Assembly (NCBI RefSeq): GCF_910596095.1
Contig: NC_056534.1
Coordinates: 16,071,490-16,135,489 of the forward strand
Length of the DNA: 64,000 nucleotides
From: Thunnus maccoyii
Lineage: Eukaryota; Chordata; Actinopteri; Scombriformes; Scombridae
Direction of reading: 5' to 3'
In this document: piece by piece, positions 22,301 to 32,000 of the stretch
Position numbering within the stretch: position 1 is the stretch's first letter
Layout: every line of letters starts with the position of its first letter
Notes under the pieces: generated by a model
Seen by the model: the letters and a program-made list of their open reading frames with translations, nothing else
Told to the model about the DNA's origin: nothing
The model's database searches: none
Program-made: the position numbers and the translations under genes

Positions 22301-25032
22301 GACTTAATTACTGCTAATAAACACAATCCCCGAGCTCTGTTTAGCACAATCAATCAGCTTGTACAACCTGCCCCTGCTATCTCTGCCACCTCAACTGAAG
22401 ACTGTGAATTGCATTTATCATTTTTGACAACAAGATCAATAGAATTAGATCCAACATTGTGCTCCCATTCACCGTTTTTGATCCACCTAGTAGTGTTTCA
22501 AATTTACTAACCCATTTTGCCCCCATTATCATGCAAAACCTTATAGGGACAATTTCTCATACCCCCCAAATTTGTTTCAGAGGTCCTTCCTGTCATTGGC
22601 CCTGCTGTGCTCACTATTATAAACATGTACCTCACCTCTGGTTATGTCCCTGATCAGTTTAAGACAGCCAATGTCCAGCCTCTCTAAAAAAACCTGGCCT
22701 TGATCCAGCCATTTTGAACAATTTCAGACCCATCTCAAAATTACCTTTCATTTCCAAAATACTGGAAAAACTTGTTGAGCAGCTTCTTCAAGTTGTTGAA
22801 GGGAATAATATCTTCAATAAATTTCAATCTGGTTTTCGTCAAAACCACAGTACTGAAACTGCTCTGTTATGAGTCATGAATGACATCCTTGTGCAGGCTG
22901 ATAAGGGGGAACTCTCCATCTTGGTCTTACTTGACTTGAGCGCTGCCTTTGACACCATTGATCACTCCATCCTCATTAATCGACTAAATACATGTGTTGG
23001 TATCTCTGGGAAAGCCCTTGAATGGTTTATGTCATATTTGTCAAATAGAAGTTTCTCTGTCTCCATGGGTAACTATGTGTCCTCATCCACTCCGCTGCTA
23101 TATGGGGTGCCCCAGGGGTCAATCCTTGGCTCTGTTCTTTTCTCTTTGTATATGCTTCCCTTGGGCCAGATAATCAGTCGCTTTGATTGTATATCCTATC
23201 ATTGCTATGCGGACAACACTCAGCTATATTTTTCAGTAAAACCAGATGATTTTAGCAACCTAAACACTCTCCACAGCTGTTTAGCTGTGATAAAGGACTG
23301 GATGTCTGTCAACTTTCTTCAACTAAATTCTTACAAAACTGAGCTTCTCATTTTTGGCCCTAAAAATATTGCTTAAGGTATTATTCAGCATATTGGCCCA
23401 CTTGCCCCGTATGCCAAAACGAACGCCAGGAATCTTGGCGTTATGTTTGACCCCAAATTGAAATTTGAATTCCATGTCAATAAATTGGTTCAATCCTGCT
23501 TTTTTCAACTCAGGAACATTGCAAAAATCAGACCATTATTGTCAGCCTCTGACTTACAACATATCATCCATGCCTTCATTTTTTCCGCCTTGATTACTGC
23601 AATTCCCTTTTCACTTGCCTTAGCCAAGCTGCCCGGTCACTTCTTCAGCTTGTACAAAATGCAGCAGCTAGGCTATTAACAAGGACTGGCCGTAGATCTC
23701 ACATCACTCCTGTTTTAGTCTCACTGCATTGGCTGCAAGTGAAGCTTAGGATTGAATTCAAGATTCTTTAATCACTTATAAAGCCTTACACGGTTTAGCT
23801 CCTGCCTACATTTAGTCACTTAGGTTTTCCAACCAAAACCTGTTGGCCGTACCACGTGCCAAACTAAAAACCAAAGGTGACTGTGCTTTTGCTGCCCTGG
23901 CTCCCAGACTTTGGAACAATCTTCCCACTTCCATCAGATCAGCTGAGTCTGTTGAATATTTAAAAAAACACTTGAAAACCTACTTTTTTAGAATGGCTTT
24001 CCCATAACATTCAATAAATTCAAGTGGGTGCTCTGGGTTATGACTGTATGCTTGCTGTGATCGTATGTGTGTGATGTCTGTATGTGTTCTTGAATGTGTC
24101 TTTTATGGTTTTAGTGTCCTCTTTTCTTTGTGTGCCAATGTCAATGTAAAGCACTTTGTAACCTGCGTTAAAAAAAGTGCTATATAAATATAATAATTTA
24201 TACTTACTTTATGTATATCAAAATACCTTTAACAGGAAAAAAGGAATAAAACTCAGGAAGAACACCTTTTTGGTACCTTCTTATTTTATAATGTCTCCGT
24301 CTTATGTTCTAATTTGTTTTAAGACTGTGTCAGAAAGGTGTTCAAGTAACTTTATGGTAACTTTTAAATCTGTAGTTAGTGGTGTTATTGGATTCAGTGC
24401 ATTGAATTGGAAGGTGAATCTAATTATCTAAGGACAAAATATTAAAAAAAAAGCATGTTCACCACATAATTATTAGGTAGCACTAACTAACTTTTTTTTT
24501 ATTAATTATATTTTTTTATTAGTGAGTGCACATGTCCTAGTTTACAGTATGACATGTGAGAAAGCCAGTCTCTGCATTAGCTGGAGGCAGGTTCAGTCCT
24601 GACAAATTATTAGTCTGTTATACAAAATAATATTTAATTTTCACTTCACTGCCTCAGTCACAATCAGTTTTTATTTTGTGTTTATTCTGAAACGGACATA
24701 CTTTAAACATCAGGCAATGCATTGCACATATTACTTCAACGTGTTTCACAATTGTGGAAGGTCTGTTGTAAAAATGTGATTTCCCCTTTCTAGCAACTGC
24801 AGGAGTGTCTTCCCAAAGGAAACAAATGATAACAAGGTTGAAGTTATGTGAGACCAGCACTTCTTTGTGACTGTGAAACCAGGAAAATCACTCTCTGTCT
24901 TTTTTCCCCATTTATTCCCAGTTTGCAGCACACCTGGTCAAGGTGAACTTCCCACGGGTTTGCATCCTGGATGGAGGGATCAACAAGCTGAAACCCACTG
25001 GACTCCTGACGGTCCCTTCCCCTCAGATCTGA
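13152..25032 (+). CDS. tbck: TBCK 3' end (three terminal coding exons, rhodanese-like domain)
   Basis: TBCK (TBC1 domain-containing kinase) has a kinase-like region, a Rab-GAP-type TBC domain and a C-terminal rhodanese-like domain, and acts in endolysosomal and mTOR-linked signalling. Only the C-terminus lies in this window. Exons are 13152-13315 (starts [19 protein letters not shown], contains [11 protein letters not shown] and KIVAVDIRS), 17559-17718 ([27 protein letters not shown]) and 24922-25032 ([19 protein letters not shown], ends LLTVPSPQI and TGA). Phases join exactly: two bases of an Asp codon plus one, then phase 0. The rhodanese active-site loop ([11 protein letters not shown]) shows no catalytic Cys, as expected for a non-enzymatic rhodanese fold. 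The first intron uses U12-type signals. Upstream exons are outside the window or unrecognised. A stretch collinear with the ALOX 3'UTR begins at the stop. Confidence 0.92.
13316..13325 (+). promoter_or_regulatory. tbck: U12-type 5' splice site
   Basis: GTATCCTTAC matches the minor-spliceosome donor consensus (A/G)TATCCTT. Its use gives exact codon continuity with the exon at 17559: GA plus C makes Asp, restoring the [11 protein letters not shown] order expected for TBCK. The downstream GT at 13329 would leave the two exons out of phase. Confidence 0.85.
13690..14300. mobile_element. Tc1-like element arranged as an inverted foldback, broken
   Basis: A plus-strand part (13700-13905) encodes [16 protein letters not shown] and LLEEWCSS fragments of a Tc1 transposase C-terminus. 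A minus-strand part (13905-14287) encodes the same family ([38 protein letters not shown]). The arms pair: GACAGTGCTCTCCACCACCA at 13771 matches the inverse of 13930-13953, and GATCCGGTGGCTCTGTTATG at 13718 matches the inverse of 14248-14270. The plus arm lacks the central transposase part, so the palindrome is asymmetric. Confidence 0.75.
14006..14287 (-). pseudogene. Tc1-like transposase fragment
   Basis: The open frame of 93 aa shows [37 protein letters not shown] and [14 protein letters not shown]. This is the catalytic core of a fish Tc1 family distinct from the Sleeping-Beauty-like copy at 9347. The QDDNAPIHR motif holds the second catalytic Asp. After WPSQ the expected SPDLN motif is disrupted by a stop, although [13 protein letters not shown] can be read just beyond (13960-14000). 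Both ends are missing. Confidence 0.85.
14301..17536. other. TBCK U12 intron interior, mostly unrecognised
   Basis: Apart from the short palindromic Tc1-end element at 15039-15125, nothing classified was recognised. Open frames at 14908, 16064 and 16956 show no protein-family features. Confidence 0.4.
15039..15125. repeat. short palindromic Tc1-end (solo inverted repeat) element
   Basis: It reads TACAGTACCATTCAAAAATT ... CCAAACTTTTGACTTGTACTGTA, a near-perfect hairpin of two facing Tc1-type ends with only about 30 bp between. Relatives are at 28766, 30521, 53993, 58804 and 60559. Confidence 0.75.
17537..17558 (+). promoter_or_regulatory. tbck: U12-type branch site and 3' splice site
   Basis: TCCTTAAC at 17537-17544 is a perfect match to the minor-spliceosome branch-point consensus. 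The branch A lies about 15 nt before the exon at 17559, in the 10-16 nt window typical of U12 introns. The acceptor is CTTCAG. There is no long polypyrimidine tract, again as expected. Confidence 0.85.
17559..17718 (+). CDS. tbck: TBCK exon (rhodanese-like core)
   Basis: The frame reads [18 protein letters not shown] then [20 protein letters not shown], the central rhodanese-fold stretch of TBCK. The exon ends in phase 0 at 17718 before GTGAGA, consistent with the terminal exon starting with FAAHLVK. A 70-aa open frame on the opposite strand and one in another forward frame are shadows. Confidence 0.92.
17729..17752. repeat. (CA)n microsatellite
   Basis: A run of about ten CA units lies just inside the U2-type intron that follows the TBCK exon. 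Confidence 0.9.
17778..19873 (+). mobile_element. Tc1-like element with 550-bp inverted arms (foldback structure)
   Basis: The element starts CAGTGCTACTTGAAAGTTTG after TA and ends in the inverse of that end before TA at 19874. The left arm 17778-18326 is repeated inverted at 19321-19873. For example, GGATAACAATGGTGTTGGAT at 19334 is the inverse of 18293-18312. A decayed plus-strand transposase gene lies between and partly within the left arm (18150-19185). The normal right end (19196-19315) is followed directly by the inverted second copy of the left third. Confidence 0.85.
18151..19185 (+). pseudogene. Tc1-like transposase, multiply frameshifted
   Basis: Pieces in order are [16 protein letters not shown] and [14 protein letters not shown] (helix-turn-helix region in shifted frames), [17 protein letters not shown] (linker), [10 protein letters not shown] (damaged first catalytic Asp region, normally W-D-E-T-K), and further C-terminal parts to about 19185. 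Stops and frameshifts occur throughout. The same family, in opposite orientation, is at 37574-39365. Confidence 0.8.
19874..20865. other. TBCK intronic DNA, nothing recognised
   Basis: No exon or classified element is seen. A short inverted pair CCCCACCCAAATT / AATTTGGGTGGGG occurs at about 20672-20714. Confidence 0.4.
20870..21575 (+). pseudogene. BEL/Pao LTR-retrotransposon pol fragment
   Basis: In shifting frames one reads [20 protein letters not shown], then [20 protein letters not shown], then [20 protein letters not shown] and [15 protein letters not shown]. This series is diagnostic of the region between reverse transcriptase and RNase H in BEL/Pao polyproteins. A 40-bp insertion at about 21145-21190 and several stops break it. 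No LTRs, gag or integrase were found, so this is an isolated internal fragment in the last TBCK intron. Confidence 0.8.
21640..21800 (+). pseudogene. LINE reverse-transcriptase fragment
   Basis: The frame shows [16 protein letters not shown] and [18 protein letters not shown], the catalytic YADD box and following helix of a non-LTR reverse transcriptase. It differs in sequence from the L2-like LINE downstream, so it is a separate insertion. Only about 50 residues survive. Confidence 0.75.
21801..22030. repeat. unclassified fish interspersed repeat
   Basis: It begins TTAAAGCTGCAAGCAGCAAT followed by GATTGGGCCCTCACACC, a phrase I recognise as recurring in fish genomes, and includes GGGGGCGCCATGG. 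It is GC-richer than its flanks. I cannot assign the family. Confidence 0.5.
22031..24195 (+). mobile_element. L2-like non-LTR retrotransposon (LINE), 5'-truncated
   Basis: Reading starts with [11 protein letters not shown] and [13 protein letters not shown] (linker before the reverse transcriptase) and runs through the catalytic domain to a 3' tail. The tail has AATGTAAAGCACTTTGTAAC and GTGCTATATAAATA, typical of L2-type LINE 3' ends. The endonuclease domain is missing, so the copy is truncated at its 5' end. It is inserted sense to TBCK in its last intron and absent from unit B. Confidence 0.85.
22876..23376 (+). pseudogene. L2-like reverse transcriptase, broken
   Basis: The longest open part (166 aa) has [17 protein letters not shown] (first catalytic Asp), GVPQGSILG, and [11 protein letters not shown], where the usual YADD has become YADN. 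An in-frame TGA lies just upstream at 22869. Further LINE protein can be read after it in shifted frames to about 23990. With the second catalytic Asp changed and the frame broken it cannot be active. Confidence 0.88.
24480..24921. other. intron end before TBCK terminal exon
   Basis: T-rich tracts at 24490-24520 and DNA shared with unit B (54440-54872). No additional exon is seen. Confidence 0.4.
24922..25032 (+). CDS. tbck: TBCK terminal exon
   Basis: The acceptor is TTCCCAG. The 36-codon exon reads [19 protein letters not shown], then [10 protein letters not shown], then TVPSPQI and TGA, the invariant TBCK C-terminus. The duplicate at 54873 differs by one residue (Arg to Gln in NFPRV). Confidence 0.93.
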   Translation, partial: FAAHLVKVNFPRVCILDGGINKLKPTGLLTVPSPQI

Positions 25033-25540
25033 CCTCGTACCCCAGATGTTGGTCAAATTCAGCTTCACATTAAGAGGAGTGGAAAAGATTTTTTTTTTTT
25101 TTTTTTGAGTGGAAAAATTGCCAACATTTTATTGTTTTTATTTATTTTTTTTCACAAATCTTAATTAAACTGTGGTGAAAAAAACTGCTTTGAAATAATA
25201 CTCTTCTTAACCCAGTTTTTTGCTCAAATATAGAGCAATTCTTAATGCATTTTATGTCTCACAACAAGAATAACTGATTTTTTTTTTTTTTTTAAACTGC
25301 TATGTGCTATAGTAGCCTTGTACTGATAAACTGAGCTGCCTTTGACCAATACAAATAGCTTGATGTATGTATGTCAGCCTGTCTGTTCTGAGCCCATTGA
25401 TCTAGGGAACTGTACTGTATGTTTTTGTGAGAAAGAATAAAAATGACAAAGTGGTTTATGCATTTGATGATTTAATTACTAGTATTTGCATTTATCCTTT
25501 TTACATGCCACTGAATTGTCTCTATATTCTACATACTTGT
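25033..25540 (+). other. TBCK 3'UTR, collinear with the ALOX 3'UTR
   Basis: From the TBCK stop onward the sequence parallels the lipoxygenase 3'UTR. CAAATTCAGCTTCACATTAA corresponds to GAAATTCAGTTTCACATTAA at 33262. GACCAATACAAATAGCTTGA and GCCTGTCTGTTCTG correspond to 33570-33612. The terminal GAATAAAAATGA corresponds to the AGTAAAAATGA of ALOX copy A. A poly(A) signal AATAAA lies at 25436-25441. Poly-T tracts at 25090-25107 and 25280-25295 differ in length from unit B. Confidence 0.75.
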
Positions 25541-25875
25541 CATGTTAGAAATTCTATCATGTTGTTTCTATTAAAAAAAAAATCTGGATTAATTTCTAGT
25601 TGAAAGTGTTTGTTTTGGCATTTAATCAAAACTAATATTTTTAAATGGACCCACCTGCAACAGTAACTGGTTTATCTTGCTCAAATAGACTTCTGCTGCC
25701 TTTCTGATGCCAGGGTTTGCATCATCTCTGTTTTTTTTTGTCGTTTTTGTTTTTTTTAGGTTTTTTTTGTGTGGGGTTTTTTTTTTTTTTACGGGTGCAG
25801 TATTTGTTCATACATGCAATATTTCACCATCAAAACTGACTGTTTTTACTGACTGAACACTCCCACAATGTCATG

Positions 25876-25964
25876 TATAAAAAGAGTATAAAAAGAGAAA
25901 TCATTAGTGATGGGTTCAAAAGAGCTTAGCTCAGCAAAGGAACATCTTGATCTCATTAACTGAG
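25876..25964 (+). promoter_or_regulatory. ALOX copy A core promoter and 5'UTR exon
   Basis: Two TATAAAAAG boxes stand 11 bp apart (25876 and 25887). About 75 bp downstream a non-coding exon ends in CTGAG before the donor GTAAGA (25965). The matching acceptor is CCACCAG at 26048, putting 25 bases of 5'UTR before the ATG. The same arrangement is conserved in unit B at 55827-55915. The exact start site cannot be read. Confidence 0.7.
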
Positions 25965-26073
25965 GTAAGAGAGATGCTTTTTGGAGTGATTTCGATTAGA
26001 AACGACTGGACTATAATATGTCATAGACACATTTCTCCTCCCCACCAGGATTCTTCTGCTTTCCAGAGTGAAA

Positions 26074-29000
26074 ATGGTGCGATATGAAGTGACCGTCTTC
26101 ACTGCCGACATGGCCACTGCCACCACTTTTAACAACGTCTTTCTGAAGCTGGTGGGCACAGATGGGGAGAGCGAGCGCACATTGCTGGTGGACGATAAAG
26201 GTTGTGCATCCTTCTTCAAAGGAGCAGTAAGTCTGGACTGTCTCCTTCTATGTTAACATGTGGGCTATAGCACGCGGCCTTAACTTTGCCTATATGAGAT
26301 TATAGATATAGCCTATTTGAGAAGTGTAGTGTTAAAGTAGTCCTGCATTAAATGCCGGTTTAGAGAAGCTGATATAAATCAACTCAGCTACAACTCTACA
26401 ACCTGTTTTCTGCAGGGAGTTTTGATTTTTCCCATACGTTTGAATGTTGATAACATTTTAAGCTTTTTCGTCATTTAACACCGCATTAAATGGCCATTAT
26501 CAGTTGAATAAGTATGTTTTATGGTGTAACAACGCTGTGGTTAATGTCTGGTTAGGTTTAGGCACAGATCATGGTTTGGGTTAAAACAAACGATTTTTTC
26601 GCCAGAAAAACGACTGCAAATGTCCCGACGTCTCGCTATAAAAACACCCGGCTTTATCGGTTGAAACGGGAAGCGACCGGTGGTTCCGAGGTGGTCTCGA
26701 ACCGTCGCCTCTGCTGTTTGATGCTTTCCAAATTTCTCAAGTTTCTAGTCCACTAAACCCCTCCCTCTCCTAGTAAGAAAGTCAGCTCATACAGATGCCA
26801 TCTGAAATACGTCACTTTCCCGGTGCCACGTATTAAACGTATTGAAACGTATAGATTTAACATATCCGTGGTTTGCAGAAACGTACGATGCCAACATTTA
26901 CTTCTGGCGACTGGGCTGTTTGTCTGTCATTATACATGGAGTAATTGTATGCTAATTATTGAGATGTTACAGTTCAATTATGTGTTATTAAATATGCTTC
27001 ATCTGTTGTATTTTTTTTCTTTTCAAACCATTTCTGTTATTACTCCAGGTATCTTCTTTTTCTGTGTGCTGCCCTAACTCCATTGGAAAGCTAGTGCTGA
27101 TAGAAGTAGACAAGCAGCATCTCCCACCATTCCTAGAAGATAGTTGGTTCGCCTCCAAGGTGGAGGTGAAATCCCCGGAGGGAGACAACTACAAGTTTCC
27201 CATCTACCGCTGGATCATTGACAGCAAGGTTCACCGGTTTAGAGAGGCAACAGGTTTGTGGAAACTTGCTTGTCTGACATACTGTACACCTTCACTGACC
27301 ACAGAAGAGATGAAAGAAAGGAAGACAGGCTCTGCAAGCTAGACTATAAGAAGGCTGGAGCAAATTCATGCCAATATACTGTATATGTAAACAGTTTTAA
27401 ACCTTGTACTTTTTTTTTTTTAATTTAAAGCTCTGAGAGTCTTTGAAGAAAACCATCATCTTGGCAGGAACAGTCGGCAGCAGGAGCTGAAGCAGCGAGA
27501 GGAAGACTATCGGTGAGAGCTCAATATGCATGTATTGTAGCATAATGCAAGCCCCAAACTAAAATGCATCCAAACCTCATACACCTTTGGTTTTGGTATA
27601 TTCATGACATATAATGACAAATTAACCATCATACAAATACTTGAGTTTTATTATGCTTGCATTCTCTAAATTTAAACTCTAGATGCACTGGATCCTAGAC
27701 TGTCCAAATCTCTTCAACACTCTGCTCTTCTCTGTTTTTCCCCAGCTGGGATGCATATGTAGGGGGAGTACCCCACACAATGAAGGCATCACACCCTCAT
27801 TCTCTGCCTGATGAGGTCCGCTTCTCCTTCACCAAGAAAGCAGAGTTTTCTTACACTGCATCCGAAGGGTGAGGTCCACAAATTGTGAAAGATACATATA
27901 TATATATATATTTTTGTTTAACCTACCTGCCTAACACTCAAAGTGATTTAAAGAAATAATTTGGCATTTTAAGAAATATGCTTATGTGCTGAATTGCAGA
28001 AAATTAAAACATTCAGTAGATGCCATTCTCGTATCTGTCTGTTAAATAGGAAGCTAAAGCCATTTTTCTTGTGACAGACAGCGTTTGTTTTTATTTTCTA
28101 GGATGCGTGAGCTGAAACTGAAGGGACTGGATGATTGCAAGGAGAACTGGACTGACATTTATGCTATTAACCGAGTGTTCTGCTGCAGAAAGACTGACTT
28201 ATCAGGTACTGCACTATCATGGTATAACAGAACACTTAAATATATTGTGCTACATTAAATATTATGATTGTTTCTATTCTGGAGTCCATTTATGTTGTGC
28301 CAGGTGTTAATTTTTTTTATAAAATGTGACAAAGAAGGAAGTATGTATGTATCAAACAAGTTTCCTTCTAATTTTTGGATTTTGCAATTTAAACTATGAA
28401 CAACAAACTAGAAACAGCATCCAATAACCAATATGAAGTTAATCTCTGCTCTCTTTCCAGAGTATGTCCAGCAACATTGGAAGGATGATGCTTTTTTTGG
28501 CTACCAGTTTCTAAATGGTGTCAACCCCATCTTGATCCAACGTTGTACAGCTCTGCCTAACAACTTCCCTGTCGATCATATCCGTATCAATAATCACCTC
28601 CGTGGTCCACATGGCTTGCAAGATGAAATGAAGGTGATTTTTTTTTCTCATTCTCCTGGAATAAGTAAACTGTCTCTACTTGATCTTAATATCAGAAACA
28701 TGATATGTTAAACTTGGAACTTTGACTTGATTACCAGAATATAGAATATCTCATCTGATTGACAGTACCAGTCAAGTGAATGGGAAGGTGTGTCTAAACT
28801 TTGGACACAAACATATTCACTTTGTATGTAATATCCACATTTGAGTCATTTGTCATCCTCACTAAAATTTAAAACAGAAAGGCAACATATTCCTGTGTGA
28901 CTACAAGCGTTTGGACGGAGTGAAACCAAACACCATCAATGGGAAGAAGCAGTACTTGATGGCTCCCCTCGTCCTGCTCTACAGTACACCTGAAGATAGT

Positions 29001-32000
29001 CTGGTGCCGATAGCTATTCAGGTAAGATTAGCACAAAAATATAGCTAATCTTTTAGCTGTAAATAAGAATATTGATTAAGGTGGCCCTCATTCAAATGTA
29101 AGGTGTAGGTTCCATCTGCTGTGACAAGAAACATCCACCTTGGAAAAAGTGTCTTTGAGACTGATATTGGGTTCTTCGCAAGTAGAAGCTGACATGGCTG
29201 AATGAAGTAGATGGCAGCTATGACATGAGTTGGTCATTTTCTCTAAACTCAAGGAATTCCTTCTGCTGGGAAAGGCTGACAGACTAGCAGTTGTGTCTGA
29301 CCCAAACACACAAGTGTATTCTGTTTTCTTTACATAGACACAAATCACAGATTTGCCTCAAAGGCCTTTACAATCTGTACAACATCCTCAACATCCTTTG
29401 ACCTTCAATTTGGATCAAGAAAAACAAGAAGAAATCCTAGAAAAACAATTCCTAAAAATTTCTAAGTACTGGTCATGGATTGCATAATGTCTTTATTCAT
29501 TGAATGAATCATCTTTCTTCTTCTGTAGCTGAAACAGACTCCAGCAGATGACAATCCCATCTTTTATCCTTCTGACTCTGAGTATGACTGGTTGACGGCA
29601 AAGATTTTTGTGAGAAGCGCAGATTTCAATTATCATCAACTCAACACTCACCTGCTGCGCACTCACCTGCTGGCTGAAGTTTTTGCAGTGTCACTCCTGC
29701 GCAACGTGCCCATGGTGCATCCTCTGTACAAGGTAACAGAATGGGAGAATACTGGACTTACTGTATTTCTTTTATATTTTTCCAACTTGCTGATTTTGGT
29801 ATCCTGTATGAACCATAATATTTTAGTGTATATTGGCATTGCAAGATTTCTGACTTTGTTGTAAGGCAATACTGTTGCTAACATAGTTCCATCTTTCCCT
29901 CAGCTCCTCATCCCTCACACTCGTTACACTCTGCAGATCAACCTCTTGGCTCGACTTCTCCTTATATCTGAGAACGGATTTTTCACAAACGTAAGCGAAG
30001 ACCAACATGCAAAGTAAACCATTACCTAAACAATGTTTTATTCAATATCATGTACAGTATTTGTCTCTAACTATATTACTTACATTTTCAACTGTTCCTC
30101 AGTTTGCATCTTCTGGTGGAGAGGGAATGATCACAATCCTGAAGAAGTCACTGTCCTCAGTGACCTACAGCTCCCTCTGTATACCAGACGACATTGCTGA
30201 GCGTGGGATGGAGGCTGTGCCCAACTTCTACTACAGGGATGATGGACTCAGGCTGTGGGATATCATCCACAGGTAGAGCATTGTGTTTATTATTTATATG
30301 ATACAGGTATAAAATAATTGTTGATTTAGTGGCGTGTAGTTATCATGCTATATAAATACTTACACCTTGTGAGACTGCATTTAGAGACCATGAAGTACTC
30401 TAAAGTGAAGAAAAAAACATGTTTTGCACAGTGTGTCAGAGATGAGGGTTAGGATTAGGGATGACATGAGAGATTTCAGTTCAGGATTTGCTTTCCTTTT
30501 CCACTTCCACTTAACCATACAGTACCAGTCAAAAGTTTGAACACACTTTCTCATTCAAGGGAATGGGAAGGTGTGCCCAAACTTTCGACTAGTACTGTTA
30601 CTACAGCAATGTCATACAGAAACTAAGCAAACAAATGGATCACATGCTCTCTTTGACTGGAGCAATGGTGATGAGGACAGGATCAGATCAGCTGGCCAGC
30701 ACAAAGGCTACACATCTGAGTTAATGAGATTGCTCCAGCAGGGAACACCAATCCTCGCAGGAAAGTAACCAGAAAATACAAATGTAGGATTAGAGGGAAA
30801 TTTTGTTCCACTGAGTTCATCCCATTGGATGAGCCATCCTAGCCTGATATTCAGACTGAATAGCTGTTTTGTTACCAGTCTTTTATTTATATCCACTCTG
30901 TGGAGCTAAGCTTTGTTTTGCCACTATTAAACACTAGTGGCTGTATCTAACTGCTCTGACATTATTTATGTTTTACATTGAGGCTGTATTAGCCAATATA
31001 TGGTAACCTTAGGTTGAGAAATTTACAGAGAATGGCAGTCAACACGGAGGATACAATACATGTTGTCTATGCAAAGATATTTTGATGTTTAGATGAGTAA
31101 ACATGTATAACAAGTTGTCCTAATAAAGGAAAATAACAGAGTTTATTTTGGTTCTTTTATGTAACTCAGTTTTCTTGTAAAGGATTTTTATCATCAATCT
31201 TCCTGAAAAGCTGAGACGTGTGCAGATTTTTTGGCCATAATTTATTAGTCATATTGAAGTACCTCATTCTCATCTCCTAGAATGTCTCAGTTTCTGTGGG
31301 TTTATTTCCTCTTCTTCTTCTTTTAGCTCTTGGAATGTCTCTACTCCTTTCTCTGCTCTTTATCAATGGCTTCTTTGCAGCAATTCTTTTGGTTAGTCCA
31401 GCTTAATGCAGTATCCTCTGTGTGTGTTGAAATGTGTAAAATGTAAAATGTTTGTCATCAGTTCTTGTTGTAAAGATGTGTTGATTCAACTTTATAATAA
31501 TTTTGGAGTTGTGGTGCAGTTGAATTGTATTGTATTGAACTGAGAGGTGTTTCTAAAATTTACAGTAGTCTGCCCTGACTGATGTAAATAGGAAATGCTT
31601 TTCAGTATAACAAAACAAATCAAAAACTGATCATGTGTTGCCTTAGTTTTAACATTTCTCGACCCATTAAAAGAAGTGCTGTAGTGTTTTTTCTGTATTT
31701 GATTTACTGTTGATTTTCCCTTGAAATATGAAGTGGCTTTGGTGTTAGATTAACAAAGTGTTAAGAGAGAGAGATGACAGTACAGTAGCACTGTAGCCCT
31801 GATAGATGGTATCTGTTGAAGATCATAAATTTGCATTATAATCTGTACGGGACAGTATTAGACAGAGAGGGTTTGGGATATCCCTCCATTATTTTAGAGC
31901 TTTTAGAGCTTTCAGTTAAAGTTGTATGGTCCACTGCGTCAAATATTGCACTGAGGTCCTATGAAGAATTCTCTGATATCTGCTGCAAAAGGGATGGCCA

